The notes under the pieces are model-generated. The model made no database searches, had not been told where the DNA came from, and worked only from the letters and a program-made list of their open reading frames with translations. 64,000 bases of DNA, from positions 186,001 to 250,000 of the forward strand of contig NZ_JAKMCS010000003.1 of assembly GCF_022662195.1 (NCBI RefSeq). Reading direction: 5' to 3'. The stretch is from Aestuariivivens insulae (GTDB lineage: Bacteria; Bacteroidota; Bacteroidia; Flavobacteriales; Flavobacteriaceae). The translations under genes were made by a program, and so were the position numbers. Shown here piece after piece: positions 36,191 through 44,502 of this stretch; the stretch's first letter is position 1, and each line of letters starts with the position of its first letter.

Positions 36191-37198
36191 TTATTCATCC
36201 CCTCGCATAAAGGCTTCGGCTTTTTCAACCATATGCTTACTACCACAAATAAAGGGCACACGTTGGTGGAGCTCTGTAGGTTCAATATCCAAAATACGGG
36301 TAAATCCATCACTGGCTTTACCATTAGCTTGTTCTGCTAGAAATGCCATAGGGTTACACTCGTAAAGCAAACGTAATTTCCCGTTTGGGTTTTTGGAGCT
36401 TTGTGGATAGAGATAAATGCCACCTTTAATCATATTCCTATGAAAATCGGACACCAAAGATCCTATATAGCGTGAGGTATAGGGCCTATCGCCTTCCTCT
36501 TTTTGACAATACTTAATGTAATTTTTTATTCCCTGCGGAAAATGAACATAGTTCCCTTCATTAACAGAATAAATATTGCCGTCTACAGGAAACTGCATAT
36601 TGGGGTGCGATAAGTAAAACGTCCCTATAGCGGGATTAAGCGTAAAACCATTAACCCCTTCACCAGTAGTATATACCAGCATGGTAGACGTTCCATAAAC
36701 CACATAACCTGCCGCCACCTGTTTATGCCCTTCCTGGAGAAAATCTTTAAGGCTAACAGGTGTTCCTATTGGTGTAATACGCCTGTATATTGAAAAAATG
36801 GTCCCTACCGAAACATTAACATCTATATTCGATGACCCATCCAACGGATCAATTAAAACCACATATTTGTTCTGATGGTTTTCGTCTTGGCTGTTAATGC
36901 TAATAAAATCGTCTTCCTCTTCGCTTGCAATACCGCAAACAATATTCCGCTTGGTTAGGGTTTGTATAAACTTTTCATTGGCATAAACATCTAACTTCTG
37001 CTGGTTCTCCCCTTGTATATTCGTATCACCAACATCACCTATAATATCTACCAAACCTGCTTTATTCACCTCATGATTCACCACTTTAGCTGCTAGTCGA
37101 ATGGAATTAAGCAAACTGGACAGTTCTCCAGACGAGTACTTAAAAGCCGCTTGGTTTTCAATAATAAATTCTCCTAGAGTTTGTTTTTTGTAGGTCAT
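36191..37198 (-). CDS. fbp: Fructose-1,6-bisphosphatase, class I
   Basis: Gluconeogenic phosphatase converting fructose 1,6-bisphosphate to fructose 6-phosphate. The metal-binding signature [20 protein letters not shown] and upstream GIASEEEDD are those of class I FBPase, as is [22 protein letters not shown]. The frame extends upstream to a TTG at 37228, but the ATG at 37198 ([12 protein letters not shown]) gives the usual N-terminus and 335 residues. It is convergent with the second SulP gene and shares its terminator. Confidence 0.95.
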   Translation of the reverse strand: MTYKKQTLGEFIIENQAAFKYSSGELSSLLNSIRLAAKVVNHEVNKAGLVDIIGDVGDTNIQGENQQKLDVYANEKFIQTLTKRNIVCGIASEEEDDFISINSQDENHQNKYVVLIDPLDGSSNIDVNVSVGTIFSIYRRITPIGTPVSLKDFLQEGHKQVAAGYVVYGTSTMLVYTTGEGVNGFTLNPAIGTFYLSHPNMQFPVDGNIYSVNEGNYVHFPQGIKNYIKYCQKEEGDRPYTSRYIGSLVSDFHRNMIKGGIYLYPQSSKNPNGKLRLLYECNPMAFLAEQANGKASDGFTRILDIEPTELHQRVPFICGSKHMVEKAEAFMRGDE

Positions 37199-37427
37199 GT
37201 ATAGCCGTTTTATGGTGCAAATATCCAATAAATTTTATCTAACTACAACGTTTTCGTAAATTAATAATAGTCCAAAATAATTAACTTTAAGTTATATTTC
37301 CACTGTAAAAATCAAAACATTGTATGCACTTAAAAAAACAAAAATTTAATTCACATTGGTTACCACTTTGTTAGTATCTGATTTTTTTCATTTATCTTAG
37401 GTAAGTCTTCAAATAAAAAAAATCACA

Positions 37428-37435
37428 TACTTTTG
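37428..37435 (+). promoter_or_regulatory. Candidate -7 element TACTTTTG
   Basis: TACTTTTG matches TAnnTTTG and is 16 bases before the acetyltransferase start, the same spacing as at 29991 and 63195. Confidence 0.4.
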
Positions 37436-37451
37436 AATTTATTTAAAAACT

Positions 37452-37937
37452 ATGAATTACACAATAAGAGAAGCCACAAAACATGACATGCCAGCAGCAC
37501 TTGAACTGATAAAAGAACTGGCTGTTTTTGAAAAAGAACCCGATGCCGTAGAGGTTACTGTAGAAGATTTACAACGCGATGGTTTTGGCACGCAACCAGC
37601 ATTCCACTGCTTTGTTGCCGAAGTAAATTCGAAAATTGAAGGCATCGCTTTAATTTATAACCGTTACTCCACTTGGAAGGGTAAAGCCATCCATTTGGAA
37701 GACTTAATAGTAAGCCAAGCCATGCGAGGAAGTGGTATAGGCACTGCGCTTTTGGATGAAGTTATAAAATATGCCCATAACTTAGGTGTAAAACGTGTGA
37801 ATTGGGAAGTATTGGACTGGAACGAACCTGCAATTACGTTTTATGAAAATAAAGGTGCCAACGTAATGCGCGAATGGGATGTGGTACACTTAAATGAAGC
37901 TGGGATTAAAAGATATATTGATAATATTGATAATTAA
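37452..37937 (+). CDS. GNAT-family N-acetyltransferase (SSAT-like)
   Basis: A 161-residue acetyl-CoA-dependent acetyltransferase. The acetyl-CoA loop is VSQAMRGSGIGTALLDEVIK and the C-terminal NWEVLDWNEPAITFYENKGA completes the GNAT fold. The order LIKELAVFEKEPD...KGKAIHLEDLIV resembles spermidine/diamine acetyltransferases and thialysine acetyltransferases, so an amine substrate is likely but not proven. It is a single gene before the aspartokinase gene, with 160 bases between them. Confidence 0.87.
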   Translation: MNYTIREATKHDMPAALELIKELAVFEKEPDAVEVTVEDLQRDGFGTQPAFHCFVAEVNSKIEGIALIYNRYSTWKGKAIHLEDLIVSQAMRGSGIGTALLDEVIKYAHNLGVKRVNWEVLDWNEPAITFYENKGANVMREWDVVHLNEAGIKRYIDNIDN

Positions 37938-38097
37938 GAATTAAGTTATTGGGTTATTAAGTAGTCGCAATTTGGTTGAATTAATTAAGCCAACATCATT
38001 TTAAGAAGTTTTATCTTTCGGCAAGCTTCAATCAAAAACCCATTTGTGAATTCGTGGCAACAATACAACTCTAATAACTCATAACCATTAACTCAAA

Positions 38098-39348
38098 ATG
38101 CAAATATTTAAATTTGGTGGAGCATCGGTAAAGGATGCCAATGGCGTAAAAAATCTAGCCATTGTATTGCAAACCATAGGTTACGACAATACTCTAGTGG
38201 TAGTTTCAGCAATGGGAAAAACCACCAATGCGCTAGAGGTAGTTATTAAAAATTATTTTAACAATAAGTCCGAATTACAAAGTGCGCTACAAGAAGTGAA
38301 AAAATATCACAACGAGATTCTTTTGGAGTTGTTCGATGATGAAAACCACTCAGCATTTAAAAAAGTAAGTGCACTTTTTAACGAATTAAACTCGTTCTTA
38401 AGCATCAATAAATCTCCAGATTACAACTTTGTTTACGATCAGGTTATTGGTTATGGTGAGTTACTTTCTACCACCATAATTAGCGAATACCTAAACCATA
38501 TCGGGTTAAAAAATAATTGGATAGATGTTAGGTCATTTATAAAAACCGACACCTATTACCGCCGTGCCAATGTAAACTGGGAAGCCTCCCAAGGTTTAAT
38601 CGCATCAAACTTTAATAAGGGTACCTTAAACATTACGCAGGGATTTTTAGGTAGCGATGCCAATAACTTTACTACCAGCTTGGGCAGGGAGGGAAGTGAC
38701 TATACCGCTGCTATTTTTGCCTATTGCCTAAATGCCAAAAGTGTCACCATTTGGAAAGACGTTCCTGGAGTGTTAAATGCCGACCCCCGTTATTTTGAAA
38801 ATGCCAAACTGCTTCATAAAATATCGTATCGCGAAGCCATTGAGTTGGCTTTTTACGGTGCTTCGGTAATACACCCAAAAACCTTGCAACCATTACAGCG
38901 CAAGGAAATCCCCTTACATGTTAAATCGTTTTTAAACCCCGAAGCCAAAGGCACAAAAATTAGCAAAGAGGTGGTTTTAGACCCCATGACACCTTGCTTT
39001 ATTGTTAAAAAAAATCAAGTACTCATTAGCTTATCCTCTTTAGACTTTTCCTATATTGTTGAAGAGAATATTAGTCATATTTTTAACCTACTGCACCTAT
39101 ATAAAATGAAAGTGGACGTAATTCAAAATTCGGCAATTAGTTTTTCGGTGTGCGTTGACAATATTTACAATAACCTTGAAGAATTATTGTTGCATTTAAA
39201 AGCAAAATTTAAAGTAACTTGTCACGAAAATGTGTCTTTATACACGATTAGGCATTATAATGATAAGGCTATTGCTCAAATTGAAACCGACAAAATGGTG
39301 TTATTAAAACAATTAACACAAGAAACCGTTCAAGTAGTTACAAAATAG
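38098..39348 (+). CDS. Aspartokinase, monofunctional
   Basis: Phosphorylates aspartate at the head of lysine, threonine and methionine synthesis. The N-terminal MQIFKFGGASVKDANGVKNL is the kinase signature. TTSLGREGSDYTAAIFA and WKDVPGVLNADPRYFENA form the catalytic and nucleotide region. The last 110 residues look like ACT-type regulatory strands, but shorter and more diverged than in lysine-inhibited enzymes. At 416 residues there is no homoserine dehydrogenase fusion. olsF begins 22 bases downstream, so the two may share a message. Confidence 0.92.
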   Translation: MQIFKFGGASVKDANGVKNLAIVLQTIGYDNTLVVVSAMGKTTNALEVVIKNYFNNKSELQSALQEVKKYHNEILLELFDDENHSAFKKVSALFNELNSFLSINKSPDYNFVYDQVIGYGELLSTTIISEYLNHIGLKNNWIDVRSFIKTDTYYRRANVNWEASQGLIASNFNKGTLNITQGFLGSDANNFTTSLGREGSDYTAAIFAYCLNAKSVTIWKDVPGVLNADPRYFENAKLLHKISYREAIELAFYGASVIHPKTLQPLQRKEIPLHVKSFLNPEAKGTKISKEVVLDPMTPCFIVKKNQVLISLSSLDFSYIVEENISHIFNLLHLYKMKVDVIQNSAISFSVCVDNIYNNLEELLLHLKAKFKVTCHENVSLYTIRHYNDKAIAQIETDKMVLLKQLTQETVQVVTK

Positions 39349-39370
39349 TTTTTTTAGTACATTTACGCCC

Positions 39371-41197
39371 ATGACCAAACCACAACATTCTGGATTAGTA
39401 TCAGCTAAAGAAGTTGCCAAAGCTATCCAAATGGATAAATATGGTGTTATAGGAACTTTCATAGGATGGATATTAATGAAAGTCCTTAAAATATCTACTC
39501 TCAATAAAATTTACCGAAGCAATAAACACCTTAAAGACCTAGACTTTTTAAATGGTATTCTAGACGATTTTCAGATAAAATTTGAAATCCCCGAAGAAGA
39601 TTTAAAGCGCCTCCCCAAAGAAGGAGCCTATATTACGGTTTCCAATCATCCATTAGGCGGAATTGACGGTATTTTACTTTTAAAATTGATGCTGGAACAG
39701 CGTAAGGATTTTAAAATAATTGCCAATTTTTTACTGCACCGTATAGCCCCGCTTAAGCCCTATATTATGCCCGTAAATCCTTTTGAGGACCGAAAGGAAA
39801 TTAAATCGAGTGTATCTGGTTTTAAAAATTCCATTCTGCATTTAAGGGAAGGGCATCCGCTTGGCATATTCCCAGCTGGCGAAGTATCGACCTATAGAGA
39901 CGGTAAGCTTGTAGTTGACAAGCCTTGGGAAGAAGCGGCCATGAAACTCATTAAAAAAGCCGAGGTACCCATCGTACCTATTTATTTTCATGCTAAGAAC
40001 AGTAAACTGTTTTATAAGCTATCTAAAATTAGCGATACCTTTAGAACCGCTAAACTACCTTCGGAACTATTAACCCAAAAGCGACGGGTTATAAAGGTTA
40101 GAATAGGGAAACCTATTGCTGTAAACGACCAAAAAGAATATGAAGGCCTTGAGGAGTTCTCTAATTTTATACGTAAAAAAACCTATATGTTATCCAATGC
40201 TTTTGAGGATAAGTCAAAAATATTGGAAAACATTTCATCATCATTAAAAGCACCTAAGCTCCCAAAGAATATAATTACCCCTGTTGATGGTGACTCCATG
40301 AGCAATGAGGTTGAAGCGCTTCGTGAAAACGATAACCGCTTGCTTATAAGTAAAAATTATGAGGTGTTTTTGGCCCAGCCCGAACACATTCCAAACATCT
40401 TAAGGGAAATTGGGCGCCTAAGGGAAATAACCTTTCGGGAAGTGGGTGAAGGGACAAACGAAGCCATAGATTTAGATAATTTCGATAGGTATTACCACCA
40501 CATGTTTTTATGGGATAACGAACAACAAGTTATAGTTGGTGCCTATCGTATGGGATTGGGCTCCCAAATTTTTGACCGTTATGGCATTAATGGGTTTTAC
40601 CTACAGGACCTATTTCGCTTTGAACCCGAACTCTACAAAATGATGAGCCAGTCCATAGAAATGGGACGTGCCTTCATTATTAAAAAATACCAACAACGCC
40701 CTATGCCTTTATTTTTACTTTGGAAGGGCATCGTGCATACCACATTACGTTATCCAGAGCATAAGTACTTAATTGGTGGTGTAAGTATTAGTAATCAGTT
40801 TTCCAACTTCTCGAAATCGTTGATGATAGAGTTTATGAAATCGCATTACTACGACCCTTATATTGCACAATACGTACACCCTAAAAAGGAGTTTAAGGTA
40901 AAACTTAAGGATGCCGATAAAGACTTTGTATTTGATGAAACCGAAGCCGATTTAAACAAATTCGATAAGATTATCGACGAGGTAGAACCAGGAGCCTTAC
41001 GCTTACCCGTTCTGCTAAAAAAATACATCAAACAGAATGCTAAATTAGTGGCCTTTAATGTTGACCCCTTATTTAATAATGCCGTTGATGGTTTAATGTA
41101 CATTAAAATTGCCGATCTGCCCGAAAGTACCGTTCGCCCCGTTATGGAAGAATTTCAAGCCGAACTGGAGCGTAAACTGGAAAATAATGGGAGTTAG
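39371..41197 (+). CDS. olsF: Bifunctional acyltransferase OlsF (ornithine/amino-acid lipid synthesis)
   Basis: A 608-residue fusion of a PlsC-like O-acyltransferase and an N-acyltransferase. The N-terminal half has the acyltransferase motif ITVSNHPLGGIDGILLL, with catalytic His and Asp, plus GIFPAGEVS. The C-terminal half from about residue 330 is a GNAT-like N-acyl domain (REVGEGTNEAIDLDNFDRYY, VGAYRMGLG, SIEMGRAFI). This fits OlsF, described in Flavobacterium and Serratia for ornithine lipids, and the GlsB/GlsA pair that makes glycine lipids in Bacteroides. The acyl acceptor cannot be decided here. It acts at the cytosolic membrane face. Confidence 0.86.
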   Translation: MTKPQHSGLVSAKEVAKAIQMDKYGVIGTFIGWILMKVLKISTLNKIYRSNKHLKDLDFLNGILDDFQIKFEIPEEDLKRLPKEGAYITVSNHPLGGIDGILLLKLMLEQRKDFKIIANFLLHRIAPLKPYIMPVNPFEDRKEIKSSVSGFKNSILHLREGHPLGIFPAGEVSTYRDGKLVVDKPWEEAAMKLIKKAEVPIVPIYFHAKNSKLFYKLSKISDTFRTAKLPSELLTQKRRVIKVRIGKPIAVNDQKEYEGLEEFSNFIRKKTYMLSNAFEDKSKILENISSSLKAPKLPKNIITPVDGDSMSNEVEALRENDNRLLISKNYEVFLAQPEHIPNILREIGRLREITFREVGEGTNEAIDLDNFDRYYHHMFLWDNEQQVIVGAYRMGLGSQIFDRYGINGFYLQDLFRFEPELYKMMSQSIEMGRAFIIKKYQQRPMPLFLLWKGIVHTTLRYPEHKYLIGGVSISNQFSNFSKSLMIEFMKSHYYDPYIAQYVHPKKEFKVKLKDADKDFVFDETEADLNKFDKIIDEVEPGALRLPVLLKKYIKQNAKLVAFNVDPLFNNAVDGLMYIKIADLPESTVRPVMEEFQAELERKLENNGS

Positions 41198-41291
41198 GCT
41201 TAACCGTTATTTATTTGCAACACTTCAATTTAATTCTTGCTATTTAGCAAGCTGTTAACAGCTATTTAAAAGCCTTAACAAACAACAAAGC

Positions 41292-41348
41292 CACCTAAAA
41301 AGTAATGAATCCTTTATCTCAAAAATTCATTATAACACTTTTTAGGTG
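41292..41348. terminator. Long inverted repeat between convergent genes
   Basis: CACCTAAAAAGT (41292-41303) pairs perfectly with ACTTTTTAGGTG (41337-41348), and inner AATGAAT/ATTCATT arms extend the stem. It separates the convergent olsF and DUF3472 genes. No clean T-run follows on either strand, so termination is likely but not certain. Confidence 0.48.
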
Positions 41349-41421
41349 ACTGAAAAAAACTAACTCAAAAAATTAAAAAACTACTATATTTTTATGTTGT
41401 ACAAACAACTTTATATTATTC

Positions 41422-42789
41422 CTATTTTATACTCGGCACTTCAAGCTTAGCAAAATCAATATTTGGAGCCACGCCATTGGCTTCTCTTATAAACTCAGAA
41501 TCAATTTTAGTGGTTTCATTAAAAAAGCCACAGTTCTTCATATAAAATGCATTTCCATTTACACCTCCCGCGTAATCCATTCTAGATTCTTTCCGCGCTG
41601 TAGCATCGGCTGTAAACTTAGCCTCCGTTAGCTCTGTCCATTGACCATCGGTTGTATATACCCATTGGTTTAGATAGTTCGCTTGTCTTGAAATATGTCC
41701 CGTATCGGTTCTAAAGTTTTCCAAGAACGAATAGAAATGTTGTAAGTATCTGGACGTTTTTGGCCTTCTAAAACTCGCTATTAAGTGCCATGTATTATCT
41801 TCGGGCGTAAAGAAATAGGCCGTATAATCTGTTTCATTATTCTTGGTTGGTTCGCCTTTTAATAAAAACTTATAGGTATTTCCAGCCTTCCAGTTAAACA
41901 CCTTATAGCTCTGCCCTCCAGAGCCTTCATTACCAAACTCGCCAGTAGTAACACCTTCACCTTTTCCTAAGAGTCTTATTTTATATTCATCTGGAATATC
42001 TTTAGGATTTTGCGTCACGTAAGGACTCCATACCGAGAACAGGATACGACGTTCATTTTCAGAATTCACCTGAATTCCAAAATAACCATCCTTAAATCCA
42101 TTGGCCATATAGTAAGACCCCAGAACGTCTTCTCCCTCGGGCACATTTATCTCGTTATAATACCATAGCACCTCTTTATCTTCTGGTGTATTGTACCTTA
42201 AATGAACAGATGGTCCACGTCGCCCAAAATAAAAGTCTTCATTAACATAATACGGTTTACTCTTAACAGCTTCACCATTCAACACTATGTCTGTAATATC
42301 TGCAAAGGTTTCTCCAGTTTTAGTTAGACCTTGTATTTCTACATAATTATAACCTTCAGAAACAATAAAACCTCCAACGTTTACATAAGTAAAGGCTTTG
42401 TTGTCTATATCAACAGTTTTGCTGACATCTCCAATAGAGACTTTAATTGTTGAAGGCCCCTCGTTGGTTTTAGCACGTAAAGCAATACTTAGCTTTCCAG
42501 AAGAAGTCGTTTTAAAGTAGGTGCGTATAACACTATTTAAGTTTTTCCAATTGTGGATGCCCTCTTTTCCTATTACAGATGCATTGTCATCCAATCGATT
42601 CACCACCCAGCTATTTCCCGCCGTTGGAATGTGTACCTGCGTACTATCAATACTTTCCTTAGTTACTATATTTTGTACTGTAGTCGATTTGGCATTAGAA
42701 AGACAGCCCATCAAACTTGTTATAACAACAAAGCAACCAACTATAATATTGATTTTTCTTAAATGCATTAATTTACTTTTACTAGGCAT
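41422..42789 (-). CDS. DUF5077/DUF3472 lipoprotein
   Basis: A 455-residue exported protein with a lipoprotein signal (NIIVGCFVVITSLMGCLS). The first part after the signal (about 50-175; HIPTAGNSWVVNRLDDN, YVNVGGFIVSEGYNYVEIQG) matches the carbohydrate-associated DUF5077 type. The remainder (GRRGPSVHLRYNTPEDKEVL, FGIQVNSENERRILFSVWSP) matches DUF3472. Both occur next to glycoside hydrolases in Bacteroidota. The ATG at 42789 gives MPSKSKLMHLRK; the internal ATG at 42768 places the signal closer to the start and is equally likely. It follows the GH109 gene by 45 bases. Confidence 0.82.
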   Translation of the reverse strand: MPSKSKLMHLRKINIIVGCFVVITSLMGCLSNAKSTTVQNIVTKESIDSTQVHIPTAGNSWVVNRLDDNASVIGKEGIHNWKNLNSVIRTYFKTTSSGKLSIALRAKTNEGPSTIKVSIGDVSKTVDIDNKAFTYVNVGGFIVSEGYNYVEIQGLTKTGETFADITDIVLNGEAVKSKPYYVNEDFYFGRRGPSVHLRYNTPEDKEVLWYYNEINVPEGEDVLGSYYMANGFKDGYFGIQVNSENERRILFSVWSPYVTQNPKDIPDEYKIRLLGKGEGVTTGEFGNEGSGGQSYKVFNWKAGNTYKFLLKGEPTKNNETDYTAYFFTPEDNTWHLIASFRRPKTSRYLQHFYSFLENFRTDTGHISRQANYLNQWVYTTDGQWTELTEAKFTADATARKESRMDYAGGVNGNAFYMKNCGFFNETTKIDSEFIREANGVAPNIDFAKLEVPSIK

Positions 42790-42834
42790 TTACATTATTA
42801 TTTTCGTCCTTAAACAATCTAGAATTAGATACAA

Positions 42835-44193
42835 CTAAAAACTGTCCTTCATCCAGTTATAGGGTTTGCGCTTTATCCAAGTGCCTCTAGTAAAATCTGG
42901 AAAGTCCTGTGGCTCACCATTGTTCTCGATTGAGGCTTCAGACAGTGGCGTAATGGCGCTCCATGCCGCTGCATCGTAGGCATCCAATGGCGGTGCAATA
43001 TTCTGTTTGGCAGACTCTACAAAAGCATTCATCACGAAGAAGTCCATACCACCGTGCCCGGCACCTGTGGCCAGCTCGCCATACTTTTTCCATAACGGGT
43101 GGTCGTACTTCTCTAACCATTCTTTGGAATCGTCCCAACGGTGTGGTTTCGATTGCCCTTCTATATAAATCCTATCACCATCCTTTTCCCATAAGCCATT
43201 TGTACCCTGTACCCTAAAACCTAATGAATAAGGTCTTGGCAGTGATACATCGTGGGTAACGATAATGGTCTCTCCATTGGCCGTTTCAATGGTGGAGGTT
43301 ATCACATCCCCCATTTTAAAGTTAACCTTGGCATTGGGGTGATCCTTACCACCATGATCTACAATATAATTGTGCAGCCCCCTGCTCTTAGTGGCATGGG
43401 AGGTTAGCGATACAAATCGGTTGCCCTTGTTGATGTCGCACATCGCTGCAATTGGTCCCACACCATGCGTAGGGTATACATCGGCATTTCGTAATACGGA
43501 ATGTTGGGTCCGCCATACAGATTCAGAAATACCTTTATCCCCGAACTCCACACCTTTACCGTAAGCCGTTTTACCATCGTTGAGCATCACGAAACGTAAG
43601 TCGTGCTGGTAGCCACATCTAAAATGTACCAGTTCTCCAAATACATTTTGCTTGACCATGTTAAGTACGGCCAATACATCGCGACGGTAGTTCACATTCT
43701 CCAGTATCATCATATGCGTACCAGTTTGCTCGTGCGTGTTTACCAGGTCCCAGCACTCCTCCAAGGTATTTGCAGCAGATACTTCCAGTCCGGCATATTT
43801 TCCTGCCAACATCGCGTCCTTGGCCATACGGGTATGCCATAACCATGGGGTCGCTATTATAACGGCATCGACATTTTTAAGCTCCAAAAGGTTTCTGTAG
43901 TCTAGCTCGTTGCTACCAAAAACCTCTGGTTTCTTATGGCCTGCCTTTTCTATTTTGTCCAGGGCTATACTGATTCTATTAGAGTCAATATCGCAGATGG
44001 CCGTAACCTCTATATCTTTTCTGTGCAGTGCATTGTTCAAATGGTTGGTCCCTCTTAGGCCAACACCTATAAAAGCCAACTTAAGTTTTTGATCATTGGA
44101 GCCCAACATGGATCCAAACGACAAGTTTGGAAGTAAAGCCGCTCCTGCTCCAGCAAGTGCTGTTGTCTTAACAAAATTTCGTCTTGAAGTCAT
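42835..44193 (-). CDS. Glycoside hydrolase family 109 (alpha-N-acetylgalactosaminidase type)
   Basis: NAD-dependent retaining glycosidase of the Gfo/Idh/MocA fold. The twin-arginine signal SRRNFVKTTALAGAGAALL sends it out of the cytosol already folded with its cofactor. The Rossmann motif is FIGVGLRGTNHL. AMLAGKYAGLEVSAANTLEE, MILENVNYRRDVLAVLNMVK, YPTHGVGPIAAMCDINKGNR and GAGHGGMDFFVMNAFVES closely follow the characterised Elizabethkingia GH109 enzyme as I recall it. The substrate is probably an alpha-linked N-acetylgalactosamine-containing glycan. It is divergent from the hybrid sensor gene and upstream of the DUF3472 lipoprotein. Confidence 0.88.
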   Translation of the reverse strand: MTSRRNFVKTTALAGAGAALLPNLSFGSMLGSNDQKLKLAFIGVGLRGTNHLNNALHRKDIEVTAICDIDSNRISIALDKIEKAGHKKPEVFGSNELDYRNLLELKNVDAVIIATPWLWHTRMAKDAMLAGKYAGLEVSAANTLEECWDLVNTHEQTGTHMMILENVNYRRDVLAVLNMVKQNVFGELVHFRCGYQHDLRFVMLNDGKTAYGKGVEFGDKGISESVWRTQHSVLRNADVYPTHGVGPIAAMCDINKGNRFVSLTSHATKSRGLHNYIVDHGGKDHPNAKVNFKMGDVITSTIETANGETIIVTHDVSLPRPYSLGFRVQGTNGLWEKDGDRIYIEGQSKPHRWDDSKEWLEKYDHPLWKKYGELATGAGHGGMDFFVMNAFVESAKQNIAPPLDAYDAAAWSAITPLSEASIENNGEPQDFPDFTRGTWIKRKPYNWMKDSF

Positions 44194-44285
44194 AAGTGTT
44201 TTATGGTAAAATTGAATACTCTTTTAATTGATATCCCAAAGATGCTATTTGTATATTTATTTACATGGTGTTATTTTGCGCATAA

Positions 44286-44340
44286 AGGCGGACATTTTTA
44301 GCTTTTTCCAAGAGTTGCCGAAAACATCCACCTTTTTGAT
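44286..44340. promoter_or_regulatory. Candidate hybrid-regulator binding repeat
   Basis: Two copies of a similar block lie in tandem: GGACATTTTTAGCTTTTTCC near 44290 and AAACATCCACCTTTTTGAT near 44322. Each has ACAT followed by a T-run, and the copies are about 33 bases apart, or about three helical turns. AraC-type output domains usually bind direct repeats, so this is a plausible operator for the divergent sensor. The match is by eye. Confidence 0.33.
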
Positions 44341-44406
44341 TAAATTGTTATCTCAATTTGTGGTAACAACCTGAATTACAAGATGTATTATTAATATCTT
44401 TATTGA

Positions 44407-44422
44407 GTACTTTAAATAGTAC
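44407..44422. promoter_or_regulatory. Inverted repeat upstream of the hybrid sensor gene
   Basis: GTACT (44407-44411) and AGTAC (44418-44422) are inverted around an AT-only spacer, 81 bases before the start codon. The arms are short, so its significance is uncertain. Confidence 0.2.
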
Positions 44423-44502
44423 CTGAATAATACTATTTACTTTAGATATTAATTGTTTCCATGTGCTTTTTTAAGCAGTTTGATGGTTTAAGTATATAAC
44501 TT

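Larger units (their letters stand above)
44194..44502. other. Divergent control region, GH109 and hybrid sensor
   Basis: This 309-base gap contains the divergent promoters and two candidate control sites: a direct repeat at 44286-44340 and a GTACT...AGTAC inverted repeat at 44407-44422. No coding frame is visible. Confidence 0.55.

Noticed and set aside
42521-42838. A 105-codon plus-strand frame opposite the DUF3472 gene.
   Set aside because: It is antisense to the signal-peptide end of a clear gene and has no recognisable domain.
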